This document shows, in pieces, positions 8,433 to 15,305 of a DNA stretch of 16,324 bases. The notes beneath the pieces are model-generated. The model was not told where the DNA came from and did not search any database. It saw nothing but the letters and a program-made list of their open reading frames with translations. Every line of letters starts with the position of its first letter. Positions within the stretch are counted from its first letter, which is position 1. The stretch comes from an uncultured Porphyromonadaceae bacterium (lineage in GTDB: Bacteria; Bacteroidota; Bacteroidia; Bacteroidales; Muribaculaceae). The position numbers and the translations under genes were made by a program. The stretch is taken from positions 1 to 16,324 of the forward strand of contig CALKRW010000043.1 in the NCBI GenBank assembly GCA_937989585.1, read 5' to 3'.

Positions 8433-8711
8433 CTATACGCTCTGCTTTAGAAGTTGTTCTCTTGTTTGATTGATTGCGTTGTGATAGGCTTCCATCTGCG
8501 ATGGGAAATATTCCTCAAGCCATTCATCCTTCTCTATTAGGTCGCGGATGAAATTGACTGCTATCTGTCTCTCAATCTCGATGGCTGCCTCTCCGTGTTC
8601 GGAATTGTTGAACCATGCCTTTGTGAACCAGCGTATTCCGAAGCGGTCGGGATAGACGCTGACTGTCCGGGGAATGTCGAAGCTCTGTATGTCGATGTCC
8701 CAGTCGGCCAA
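8433..8711 (-). CDS. Unknown frame without ATG; probable -1 frameshift extension of the gene at 8732-9544
   Basis: 92 codons counted from a TTG; no ATG is available except one near the end. The frame stays open further upstream to about 8753, right at the run of nine A near the end of the M23-like gene, in its -1 frame. Read through that point, the added residues are VYEQSILSQGLIDP followed by LADWDIDIQSFDIPR, which look like ordinary protein. The frame itself encodes a compact, mixed domain with aromatic residues (FGIRWFTKAWF, 24-34), an acidic helix (IEKDEWLEEYF) and a final polar helix. No family recognised. It may be expressed as the C-terminal part of a roughly 370-residue fusion, or start at TTG, which is rare in Bacteroidota. 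The next gene begins one base after its TAG, so translation through here is probably needed for that gene. Confidence 0.6.
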   Translation of the reverse strand: MADWDIDIQSFDIPRTVSVYPDRFGIRWFTKAWFNNSEHGEAAIEIERQIAVNFIRDLIEKDEWLEEYFPSQMEAYHNAINQTREQLLKQSV

Positions 8712-8731
8712 TGGATCAATCAGTCCCTGGC

Positions 8732-9544
8732 TTAGTATGGATTGCTCATATACTTTTTTTTTAAGCCGTCGCCCATGGTGGACAGATAGATTTGATGACG
8801 GATAGCGAGATAATTGAGAAAATCGCCGATGAGCAGATTCTGAGCTTTACAAGCCAAAGGAACCGAGGACTCGTCGAGACCTCCGGGATTGCCGAGATGC
8901 GGGATTGTGCGGAAGAAGAACTGCTTGACAGCTGCCCATGAAAAGATATTGCGGAGCGATAATTCCGTTTGACTCGGCAAAAGATACTGACCCTGGGCAA
9001 GATCGGCGAGATAGGACGGATACCACTGTAACATCAGTTTCTCGATTTCCTCTTTGTCTTCATCGAAATCGGTGGGCACATCCATGTCGATGGTCTCGAA
9101 CTCCGGAGTTGCAATCTTGCCGGTCTGTAACAACATTTTGATATTGCCGTAGACCATAGTCAGGAACTCCATCGGATTGATCTCATCATCCAGATACTTC
9201 ACTTCTATGTGAAGTGACTCGGAGGCCATGCCCACGACGAGACCGGCCTTTACCTTCTGGTCGACCTGCGCGAAACGGGTCTTGAGGTTGGAGTATGTCA
9301 CGAGATAGTCGCCGTGCTGAATCATCAGCGAGGCTCCATTGCGGTCGTTCATTGCTCCGACTACCTGGCCGTCGGCCATTGCCGCGATTAGGAAGTTGCG
9401 GGTCTTGAAGTCAACACCGTGGTTAAACTTCCCTTCAGAGTCTTCGCCGTAGGGCTTGAGCATTTCCACACGGCCGTTCTTTTCCTCAAAGGGCATCGAA
9501 AAGCCGCTTTTGGAAAAGAGATTTGAGTTTTGGTTATAGTTCAT
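8732..9544 (-). CDS. Catalytically degenerate M23-like protein with C-terminal helical domain
   Basis: 270 residues in the zero frame. Residues 25-130 follow the M23/LytM fold step by step, but the active site is mostly lost when compared with the intact enzyme at 2700-4259: FHKGVD becomes FNHGVD (N41 instead of the first zinc His, D45 kept), TYMHM becomes TYSNL (N86 instead of His), and EHLHFAVK becomes ESLHIEVK (S110 instead of the catalytic His, H112 kept). Residues 150-260 are a mainly helical extension with no recognised family. There is no signal peptide. The last codons contain nine consecutive A (TTA AAA AAA AAG), after which the zero frame adds only YMSNPY while the -1 frame runs on for more than 100 codons. 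It starts three bases after the stop of the 497-residue protein. Likely a structural or wall-binding pseudoenzyme. Confidence 0.78.
   Translation of the reverse strand: MNYNQNSNLFSKSGFSMPFEEKNGRVEMLKPYGEDSEGKFNHGVDFKTRNFLIAAMADGQVVGAMNDRNGASLMIQHGDYLVTYSNLKTRFAQVDQKVKAGLVVGMASESLHIEVKYLDDEINPMEFLTMVYGNIKMLLQTGKIATPEFETIDMDVPTDFDEDKEEIEKLMLQWYPSYLADLAQGQYLLPSQTELSLRNIFSWAAVKQFFFRTIPHLGNPGGLDESSVPLACKAQNLLIGDFLNYLAIRHQIYLSTMGDGLKKKYMSNPY
8754..8762 (-). other. A9 slippery run, candidate -1 frameshift or transcript slippage site
   Basis: On the coding strand the sequence is GGC TTA AAA AAA AAG TAT, a run of nine A that contains the classic A-AAA-AAG heptamer used for -1 frameshifting (as in dnaX). 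It lies nine codons before the stop of the M23-like gene and exactly where the -1 frame opens into the ATG-less frame ending at 8433. A one-base RNA-polymerase stutter that adds an A would give the same product. No clear downstream hairpin was seen by eye. A sequencing error in the run would mimic this. Confidence 0.55.
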
Positions 9545-9547
9545 TGA

Positions 9548-11041
9548 TTATCGTCTGATTACTGGTCTGTGATTTTGTTCCTCTTCATCCTTTGTCTGTT
9601 GTGCCTTCCTATCCAGATCCTCATTGTTGCCGTCTTGACGTTGGTCGTTCTGTCTTTGTGGTTGCTGTTGAACCATTCGAGAATTGTTGCCTATTAGCAA
9701 CATACCGAGCAATGCTCCTGCTATTTTCCCGAGCCATCCGAAACGACCGAAGATGAGCAGGGCTGAAGCCACAAGACCAAGCATCGACATCATCGACACC
9801 TTGCCCGAGAATATGTTGCTGAAAAGGTTGCCGAACATATTGGTGCCGTTGCCGGAAGTGATGTCTTTCATGAAAGCGCCCACGCCTCCCCACGAAGAAG
9901 AGGCCGTATTGACATTGTTGACGGCATCTGTCACACCGCCGATGGCATCCCTAGCCGCGCCGATGGTGTCGCCCACGGCACCGACCGTACCATGGACTGT
10001 ATCTTTTACGGCCGCATTGGTTTCTTCACCGAGTACAGCCTCACCGACGGTCTGCATTACCGGTTTGTCGTTGACGAGTGCCTCCCAGCCGACATAACCG
10101 ACTCCGGCACCGATTGTGGCGGTCTTTACCGCCCTCCCGGCTCCGGTCAAAGTTCTTTGAGGATGGACAATCGGCGATGCCACCCATTTCAATACTGAAC
10201 TCCATTTGCCCATATTACTTATTGATAATGATGGTTTGTTGTTGATTAAAGAATCCCGATATATCGGGTCATAGATGATGAGAGAGTCGCGTATCCACGG
10301 TTTTGGGGGCTTTATCCAAGGAAAAACCCATGGGTTCTTTCCACCTCCGCCGTTGTTGCCGCCGGGATTGACATTCACTCTACCGTTCTGTCGCCATCTC
10401 CGAAAAGCCGCATCTGTGATTTTTCCCTTGTCGAGCGGGTCTCTCGCCTTGTTGTCAAGTTCGAGCCACACATCGTTGAGCGAAGTGTATTTGATGGCTC
10501 TGGCGAGACGGGATAACTTGCGGTTCATTACTTTGAGTTTCGGACGGATGCCGAATACAATCTCGATGCGCTCCTTCTCGGTCATCTTTATGTCGGAGAG
10601 GCATACCTGGCGGATGTCGTTGACGATATCCACTGATGTCATGATCAGCTCGCGGTAGATGGTGTTGCGTTTGGGAGTCAGAGCAACGGCAAGAGCATTG
10701 GTCGGAGAGTTTTTCAACTGCTTGGAAAGCTGCCCGAAGTTTTCGGTCAATCGCCCGACCTCATGGTAGAAGCCGTAGATTTGGGCGGCATAGACCACGA
10801 TGTCGTTGAAGCGATCAAGGTATTCGTTGTACTTCCGCTGAAGGTCTGTTGTCGCATCTACCTCTTCACGGGTCCATATATGGCCGGTGGTCATCATCAG
10901 CATTGCCGACTCCTGACTTTTCAGAGTCTTCTCGGCCTTTTCCTTGTAGGCGAGAATCATTCCGGCAAGGACAGGGTCGGTCTGGGCAGAAACTTTGAAG
11001 ACAGAGAGAAGAATTATGGTTAATAGTAACAACTTTCTCAT
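9548..11041 (-). CDS. Exported helical protein with membrane C-terminal region, paralogue of the gene upstream
   Basis: 497 residues. A signal peptide covers residues 1-19 (hydrophobic LLLLTIILLSVF, cleavage likely at SA|Q). Residues 20-220 form a long helical domain clearly related to the protein at 11038-11736: KYNEYLDRFN matches QYSNYLQKVD, NSPTNALAVAL matches SNPQGIVATM, and RAIKYTSLNDVW (181-192) matches LSIRYYTFNDVW. A Gly-rich linker and a Trp/Pro-rich patch follow (226-250). Residues 352-379 contain three near-repeats of seven residues (TVGAVGD, TIGAARD, AIGGVTD). A hydrophobic hairpin-like region at 416-452 probably spans the membrane, and a Gln/Arg/Asp-rich tail ends VIRR. The start overlaps the upstream stop (ATGA). 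The arrangement recalls the neighbouring TrbJ and TrbL proteins of conjugation systems, but no direct match can be claimed. Confidence 0.72.
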   Translation of the reverse strand: MRKLLLLTIILLSVFKVSAQTDPVLAGMILAYKEKAEKTLKSQESAMLMMTTGHIWTREEVDATTDLQRKYNEYLDRFNDIVVYAAQIYGFYHEVGRLTENFGQLSKQLKNSPTNALAVALTPKRNTIYRELIMTSVDIVNDIRQVCLSDIKMTEKERIEIVFGIRPKLKVMNRKLSRLARAIKYTSLNDVWLELDNKARDPLDKGKITDAAFRRWRQNGRVNVNPGGNNGGGGKNPWVFPWIKPPKPWIRDSLIIYDPIYRDSLINNKPSLSISNMGKWSSVLKWVASPIVHPQRTLTGAGRAVKTATIGAGVGYVGWEALVNDKPVMQTVGEAVLGEETNAAVKDTVHGTVGAVGDTIGAARDAIGGVTDAVNNVNTASSSWGGVGAFMKDITSGNGTNMFGNLFSNIFSGKVSMMSMLGLVASALLIFGRFGWLGKIAGALLGMLLIGNNSRMVQQQPQRQNDQRQDGNNEDLDRKAQQTKDEEEQNHRPVIRR

Positions 11042-11736
11042 TGATGAATCGACTTTGCTGCTCGTTTCCAGCGGGCTTTCGCCTGTCTTGCTATCGTCGC
11101 GTTGTCCCGGTCAATCATTCCGGCTGTCACCGATGCCCATACATCATTGAAGGTGTAGTAGCGGATGCTGAGGGTCAACCGCTGAAGTTTCTTGTGAAAA
11201 CTATGTATGCGGTCGTTCAGTGCCCAGAGTGTCTGACTACGCTCTGTACCGGTGAGCATATTCTTCACACCTCCTTCGGCGATTGCATTCTTCAATAGAG
11301 TATAGACCGATACCAGTTCGGTCGCTGTCTCCATATAGAGATTGTTCATGCTCATTGTTGCCACGATACCCTGGGGATTGCTACCGATTGCCTTCTTGAG
11401 CTGGGTAAGAGAGAGGAAGATACGCACACCCTCGTTGTAGAGGTGTGTCGAAGCTTTTAGCGATGAAGCATAGCCGTCAACTTTTTGAAGATAGTTGCTG
11501 TACTGCTTCTCCCACTCGTGGATTTTGGTGAACTCGGCGGCGATGGTATTCTGAAGGGCTGCTGTCTGCATCTGACCCTCAGTTTCTTTCTTGATCTCAC
11601 CGTTGATGAGTTCGTTGCCTTCCGCCAAAGCCGCCCATTCCAGAGGGTTGGCAACGACTATGCTTTGGGCATCCGCGCTTATTGCACCGATACTCAAAGC
11701 AATTATTGCAAGTATTTTAGCGGTTGGTAATCTCAT
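11038..11736 (-). CDS. Secreted helical protein, VirB5/TrbJ-like in character
   Basis: 232 residues from the ATG at 11736. A longer frame begins with TTG at 11766, but the ATG start places a good signal peptide at the N-terminus (MRLPTAKILAIIALSIGAIS, cleavage near ADA|Q). The mature protein is almost all helical, with a coiled-coil-like section at about residues 25-90, a conserved-looking QLKKAIGSNPQG turn, and the C-terminal motif IRYYTFNDVW, all shared with the N-terminal half of the next gene. Its size, export and helical nature fit the VirB5/TrbJ class of pilus-associated proteins, yet no specific family was recognised. It overlaps the end of the PH-domain gene by 20 bases and the start of its paralogue by four (ATGA). 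Probably a periplasmic part of the transfer apparatus. Confidence 0.72.
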   Translation of the reverse strand: MRLPTAKILAIIALSIGAISADAQSIVVANPLEWAALAEGNELINGEIKKETEGQMQTAALQNTIAAEFTKIHEWEKQYSNYLQKVDGYASSLKASTHLYNEGVRIFLSLTQLKKAIGSNPQGIVATMSMNNLYMETATELVSVYTLLKNAIAEGGVKNMLTGTERSQTLWALNDRIHSFHKKLQRLTLSIRYYTFNDVWASVTAGMIDRDNATIARQAKARWKRAAKSIHQ

Positions 11737-12202
11737 AAATTCCTTTTCTTCGTTTATTGTATTCAACTCTCTTTCTCATTTCCGGCACCAGTGGGAAACT
11801 CAGCCGTATGCCGGGCACAGTCTGCTTCGGTGTCGAACGGTCACAGGAGAAAATTGTCACTGTCTTCAAGTCGAGTAGATTCTGTAAGAAGCTGATATGC
11901 TCCTGAAAGTCGACAACCCGGTACAGCTCGATGTATTCCCGTTGTCGCCACAGGACACCATGCTCATAAATCAGCACTTCATCTGTGATGGTGAACGTCA
12001 TCATCTTCAGATAAAGAAGCATATAGCCCAGGTGTACAGACATTGCCACCATAAGCCAAAATATCAGCGATGGAAGCGGTGTCTCGTCATACCAGCAATA
12101 GCCAAGGATGTTGATGAGAATCCATGGCGCTTTGTCGATGAGCCACTGCACCCAGTCTGGTCTCAGAACAATAGTGCCGAAAGTGGCGTTTGCGGGAATC
12201 AT
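11717..12202 (-). CDS. Membrane protein with bacterial PH domain
   Basis: 161 residues. The N-terminal third is hydrophobic, with likely membrane helices at about residues 22-38 and 44-66. Residues 68-140 show the bacterial pleckstrin-like (bPH_2) pattern: TITDEVLIYEHGVLWRQRE, then IELYRVVDFQEHISFLQNLL, then LKTVTIFSCD, matching the 'strand, G-x-x-x-R, I-x-L-x-x-I, S-x-x-x-x-L-L-x-L-x-x-V-x-I' layout of YdbS-like proteins. The C-terminus is basic. Such proteins sit in the inner membrane with the PH domain on the cytoplasmic side; ligands are mostly unknown. The ATG overlaps the TGA of the TOPRIM gene, preceded by a strong AGGAGG. It lies directly before the two secreted helical proteins and could help anchor their complex. 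The domain call is fairly firm; role is inferred. Confidence 0.75.
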   Translation of the reverse strand: MIPANATFGTIVLRPDWVQWLIDKAPWILINILGYCWYDETPLPSLIFWLMVAMSVHLGYMLLYLKMMTFTITDEVLIYEHGVLWRQREYIELYRVVDFQEHISFLQNLLDLKTVTIFSCDRSTPKQTVPGIRLSFPLVPEMRKRVEYNKRRKGIYEITNR

Positions 12203-13314
12203 CTTCGTATTCCTCCTTTCTGCTCCTCAGGCTCTGACTTGGGTTTCAGCGGTACGACCTCGTCTCCGGTATAGATTGTCTTTCCCAGCAGGGCATCATT
12301 CCAATCCTTGTAGCATGGCAGAAGCGGAAAGTCCTGGACATTCTCTTTCGGGATACCTATGCTCTCGGCGAAACTATGAAAATGGGCGCAGAACTCGCGT
12401 CCGGCCTTGTCGTTGTCGAAACAGAGGAAATGGTGGGCATTGGGAGTGGCTGTGAGTACGTTGCGCATCTGCCCGTCGGTAGGTGTTCCGCTGGTGGAGA
12501 CGTATATGGCATTCCTGGCTAAATCGGGATGTCCGTTGATCTCTTTCTCATGCAACTGATAGAAAGCCATTGCATCGTATGCGCTCTCAAACCATGCGAC
12601 TCCCGCAACCTTATCCATCGGAGGCAGATTGTTATGGCCGGGATATGCCATCCACACACCTTCGGCGGAGTTGCTTCCTGCCGCCAAACCTTTATAGGTA
12701 GTCTTACCCTCTTTGTTGGGAAAACCTCTCAGCTCCATGCCGACTACTGTCTTGTTGCCGGGAATGGTCAATGGAAATGAGATATTGCCGAACTGTTTTC
12801 CGTCTTCACGTTTCTTGTAAGACACCTTCATGTACGGCTCAAAAGCCTCTTGGGTTGATTTGCGGATGCCGCGTGCTATCAGGAATTTAGCGAGATGCCA
12901 TTTCTGGCGACTGAACTCATAGTCCATCAAAGTGAATGGCTTGCGCTCCTTCACCGGGTCGAGGATACGTGTCTGTCGCTCCTCAATCGGCTGGTTGAGC
13001 AAGCGGTGGCACACGACATTCACAAGACGGTCGAGCGACATTCCGGGTCTGTAGTCGGCGAAAAGATTGGGATGTTCCTTGATGAAGGAGATGATGTTGT
13101 AGTTCTTTCTTTCGGGTGGCTGGAAGCAGCAGGTGCCGTTGCCGGAGACGATGAACTTGTCGCCTCCGACACGGCGTCCGTCTGCACCCACACGGACATA
13201 CGATGGGTAGCGCAGTCCGTCCCTTCGGTTGAGATGATAGCCCGCGTCCTGCAAGACCTCCTGTATGGAGATTCTCGCCTTGAAGTCCTCGTATGTCAGT
13301 TTCGGTAGTGCCAT
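12199..13314 (-). CDS. TOPRIM-domain primase-like protein
   Basis: 371 residues. The N-terminus (10-100) resembles the region that is a CHC2 zinc finger in DnaG-type primases: ISIQEVLQDAGYHL opens it and NIISFIKE closes it. However, the Cys/His pattern is missing; only an adjacent C62-C63 remains. The C-terminal half (about 235-345) is a TOPRIM domain with the catalytic Glu E243 in WFESAYDAMA, the acidic pair D300/D302 in CFDNDKAGREF, and a DWND motif (337-340). The layout fits mobile-element primases that start complementary-strand synthesis on transferred DNA, but it lacks a helicase. It follows the modular protein by 29 bases and overlaps the PH-domain gene. The end KGGIRR is encoded partly by the next gene's ribosome binding site. 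TOPRIM firm; primase activity inferred. Confidence 0.82.
   Translation of the reverse strand: MALPKLTYEDFKARISIQEVLQDAGYHLNRRDGLRYPSYVRVGADGRRVGGDKFIVSGNGTCCFQPPERKNYNIISFIKEHPNLFADYRPGMSLDRLVNVVCHRLLNQPIEERQTRILDPVKERKPFTLMDYEFSRQKWHLAKFLIARGIRKSTQEAFEPYMKVSYKKREDGKQFGNISFPLTIPGNKTVVGMELRGFPNKEGKTTYKGLAAGSNSAEGVWMAYPGHNNLPPMDKVAGVAWFESAYDAMAFYQLHEKEINGHPDLARNAIYVSTSGTPTDGQMRNVLTATPNAHHFLCFDNDKAGREFCAHFHSFAESIGIPKENVQDFPLLPCYKDWNDALLGKTIYTGDEVVPLKPKSEPEEQKGGIRR
12212..12217 (-). promoter_or_regulatory. Strong Shine-Dalgarno AGGAGG for the PH-domain gene
   Basis: AAAGGAGG lies nine bases before the ATG at 12202, inside the last codons of the TOPRIM gene. Most genes in this window lack a recognisable Shine-Dalgarno, as is usual for Bacteroidota, so this one stands out and supports the chosen start. 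Confidence 0.6.
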
Positions 13315-13343
13315 TGGTTGTAAAATGCATTTGGTTGATGTTA

Positions 13344-15047
13344 TTAAAATCCCTGGCCTCTATGAGGCTCAGGAGGACGGGGCTGGTTGATCATCGCGTC
13401 GAAGTTCCTCGCGGCTACATCCTCTGGAGTATCGACACCGGGCTTGAAATAAGGTCTCGGCCCAGGGCCACAACCGTAAAACTCCGGTCGTGGACGCGAC
13501 ACAGCTCCGAAGACAGCCGCACCTACTGTCAGAGCCGTCAGTATTCCGGCTCCGATTTTCGCTCCATTGTTGGTTGACTGGATTTCTTTCATGTCCACCT
13601 CGGAGAAAATTTTGGAGAACATCTTCATGCGCTGGAGGTCGTTGACGGCGAGAAACTTGTTGTAGTCCTTGGCTGAGATTTCATGGGTAATGACCTCGCC
13701 GTTGATGACTGCGGTCATGGCATACTTCATATCGCTACCTTCTTTACCCTTTCCTTTGCCCTTATCCTGAGTCTGTTCGGTTTCGGCCTTGGACTCGGGA
13801 GGTATGGGTTGGACGGAGATACTCTCCACCGACACCTCACGGCCATGCTTCCCTTCGCGAAACCATGCCTTGTTGCCGTCGAGTTCGTAGAGGTCACGAC
13901 CGTTGACAACAGCACCGATATCGGGATGGCCCTCATGGAGCATATCCATCATCATCTGGTCTTCCTGACTGATGGTGTATTCGCCTTGCTGCTGAATCTG
14001 AGGCTGATTCTCCACAAGTTTCGTAACCGACTGCTCCTGCTGGAAGAGTTCCTGACGGACTTCCGGCTTGAGGGCTATGTCGACCATAGTTTTGGTGTTG
14101 AGAGTGTCGAGGGTTACGGCATCAGCGAAATCATCCTGGATTGCTCCGTTGATGATTCTGATGCGGTCAGCCACAGACACCTCCTTGATGGAGTTGTAGG
14201 TCAGTCTCTTCACCTCGTCCTCCGTTAGGTCATAGACGAAGTCGACTTGCTCTGCGATGGACTGCACGGTGAGAGTCTTCTTCTCGGGCTCGATGACGAG
14301 TCCGTGGCTGCGGAGAACCTCCTGCCACTTCTCGTTGGTGAAATAGACATCGGACGTGATGGCCTCCTTGTAAGGAATAGCCGGTTCAGTCGGACGCTTG
14401 GGCTGAGGGATTGGTTGAATTACGGTCTGCATCTGAGCAAGAACATCCTGCTGAGGCACGGTACCCTGTATAGCTCCCTGTGGTGCACCTTTGTAATAAA
14501 AGCCGTAGCCACAGGTCTGCATTTCGCCGGGTTTCTGTCGTCCGTCGGGACGGACGGCCACCATGGGAGCACCCGCAGGGAACCACAAAGCTCCACCGAT
14601 GCGGCGCATGTGCCAACCCTCCTGATTGCGAGGTGTCCAGCCGAGGAAGCCCCGGCCGAAAGGATGTCGGTGCATCATGCGGAAGTCTGCGACACGACCG
14701 TATTCACCCACGCCGATGCGGTTGCCGTGGAGCCCCATGGCAACGCGACCGTTGGCATTGCGGGCATGAACGAAGTCACGCGGAAGGTCGAAATCGGCTG
14801 CCACCACTGAGGCGAGAGTGTTGTAGGCACGCTTATTCGCTGTGTTTGTACCCCAGTCAACCAAGGCTCTGAGCTGCTTCTCGGTGATGGGATAATAGAG
14901 TAAGGGCGAGTCGTGGCCCTGTACCACGAGTTGAAAGCCGTTGCTCGACCCCGTGACCGTGGCTCTCATGCCATTGCGCATGAGGATGTCCTGAAGCTCC
15001 GGATGCAGTTCGAGATGATGAGGATTGGTGTTTTGTCTGATAGCCAT
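13344..15047 (-). CDS. Multi-module protein with one C-terminal membrane helix, unknown function
   Basis: 567 residues. Two long copies of one module are visible, about 16-88 and 240-312: LQDILMRNGMRA…YYPITEKQLRAL…KRAYNTLASVV against WQEVLRSHGLVI…VYDLTEDEVKRL…ADRIRIINGAI. A shorter, better-kept copy lies at 440-486 (GEVITHEISAKDYNKFLAVND) and resembles residues 711-745 of the protein at 4259-6634. Between the first two copies is a Gly/Arg/His/Trp-rich segment (95-190) of unusual composition. A Lys/Gly stretch (429-436) precedes the third copy. Residues 497-516 form a likely membrane helix, followed by a Pro-rich tail (RPRPEF, PGPRPYFKPG). No signal peptide. No named family recognised with confidence; similar β-rich modules occur in Bacteroidota mobile-element proteins. 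It could tether DNA-handling factors to the membrane. Confidence 0.68.
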   Translation of the reverse strand: MAIRQNTNPHHLELHPELQDILMRNGMRATVTGSSNGFQLVVQGHDSPLLYYPITEKQLRALVDWGTNTANKRAYNTLASVVAADFDLPRDFVHARNANGRVAMGLHGNRIGVGEYGRVADFRMMHRHPFGRGFLGWTPRNQEGWHMRRIGGALWFPAGAPMVAVRPDGRQKPGEMQTCGYGFYYKGAPQGAIQGTVPQQDVLAQMQTVIQPIPQPKRPTEPAIPYKEAITSDVYFTNEKWQEVLRSHGLVIEPEKKTLTVQSIAEQVDFVYDLTEDEVKRLTYNSIKEVSVADRIRIINGAIQDDFADAVTLDTLNTKTMVDIALKPEVRQELFQQEQSVTKLVENQPQIQQQGEYTISQEDQMMMDMLHEGHPDIGAVVNGRDLYELDGNKAWFREGKHGREVSVESISVQPIPPESKAETEQTQDKGKGKGKEGSDMKYAMTAVINGEVITHEISAKDYNKFLAVNDLQRMKMFSKIFSEVDMKEIQSTNNGAKIGAGILTALTVGAAVFGAVSRPRPEFYGCGPGPRPYFKPGVDTPEDVAARNFDAMINQPRPPEPHRGQGF

Positions 15048-15059
15048 AGGCGGTTGGGG

Positions 15060-15296
15060 TTAAGCGAGACCCTGTGCCATTGCATCGGCGAGAAGGTCTT
15101 CGCGGTAAGCAATGTAAGCAAGTGCGTTGGCATTGTTCTTAGGCATTCCTCGCTGGGCGAGAAAGTCATTGAACTCCTCGCGCCACTCCTGGGAATAGTG
15201 CTCAACGTAGTCAACCCAAGAGAAAAGGCCGCGCTGAACAAGGTCAATGAGGGTCTCCTCGGGATAATACTTGAATTTCGATTTCTTTCGGGACAT
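15060..15296 (-). CDS. Small protein of unknown function
   Basis: 78 residues with a basic start (MSRKKSKFKYYPEE) and otherwise acidic, helical sequence with several aromatics (LFSWVDYVEHYSQEW, 24-38). The stop is 12 bases before the next gene and the start is 9 bases after the previous stop, so it is cotranscribed. The second half (GMPKNNANALAYIAYREDLL) reads like a small helical bundle. No domain recognised; no signal peptide or membrane helix. Its place between two modular mobile-element proteins suggests an accessory or adaptor role. Confidence 0.62.
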   Translation of the reverse strand: MSRKKSKFKYYPEETLIDLVQRGLFSWVDYVEHYSQEWREEFNDFLAQRGMPKNNANALAYIAYREDLLADAMAQGLA

Positions 15297-15305
15297 TTTC
15301 AGGTT

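Noticed and set aside
11737..11766. Longer N-terminus for the secreted helical protein
   Set aside because: The longer form begins with TTG and puts ten charged residues before the signal peptide; the ATG at 11736 gives a normal signal peptide.
13683..14810. Plus-strand open frames opposite the 567-residue gene
   Set aside because: No domain, no operon context, and they break into two pieces; explained by the composition of the minus-strand gene.
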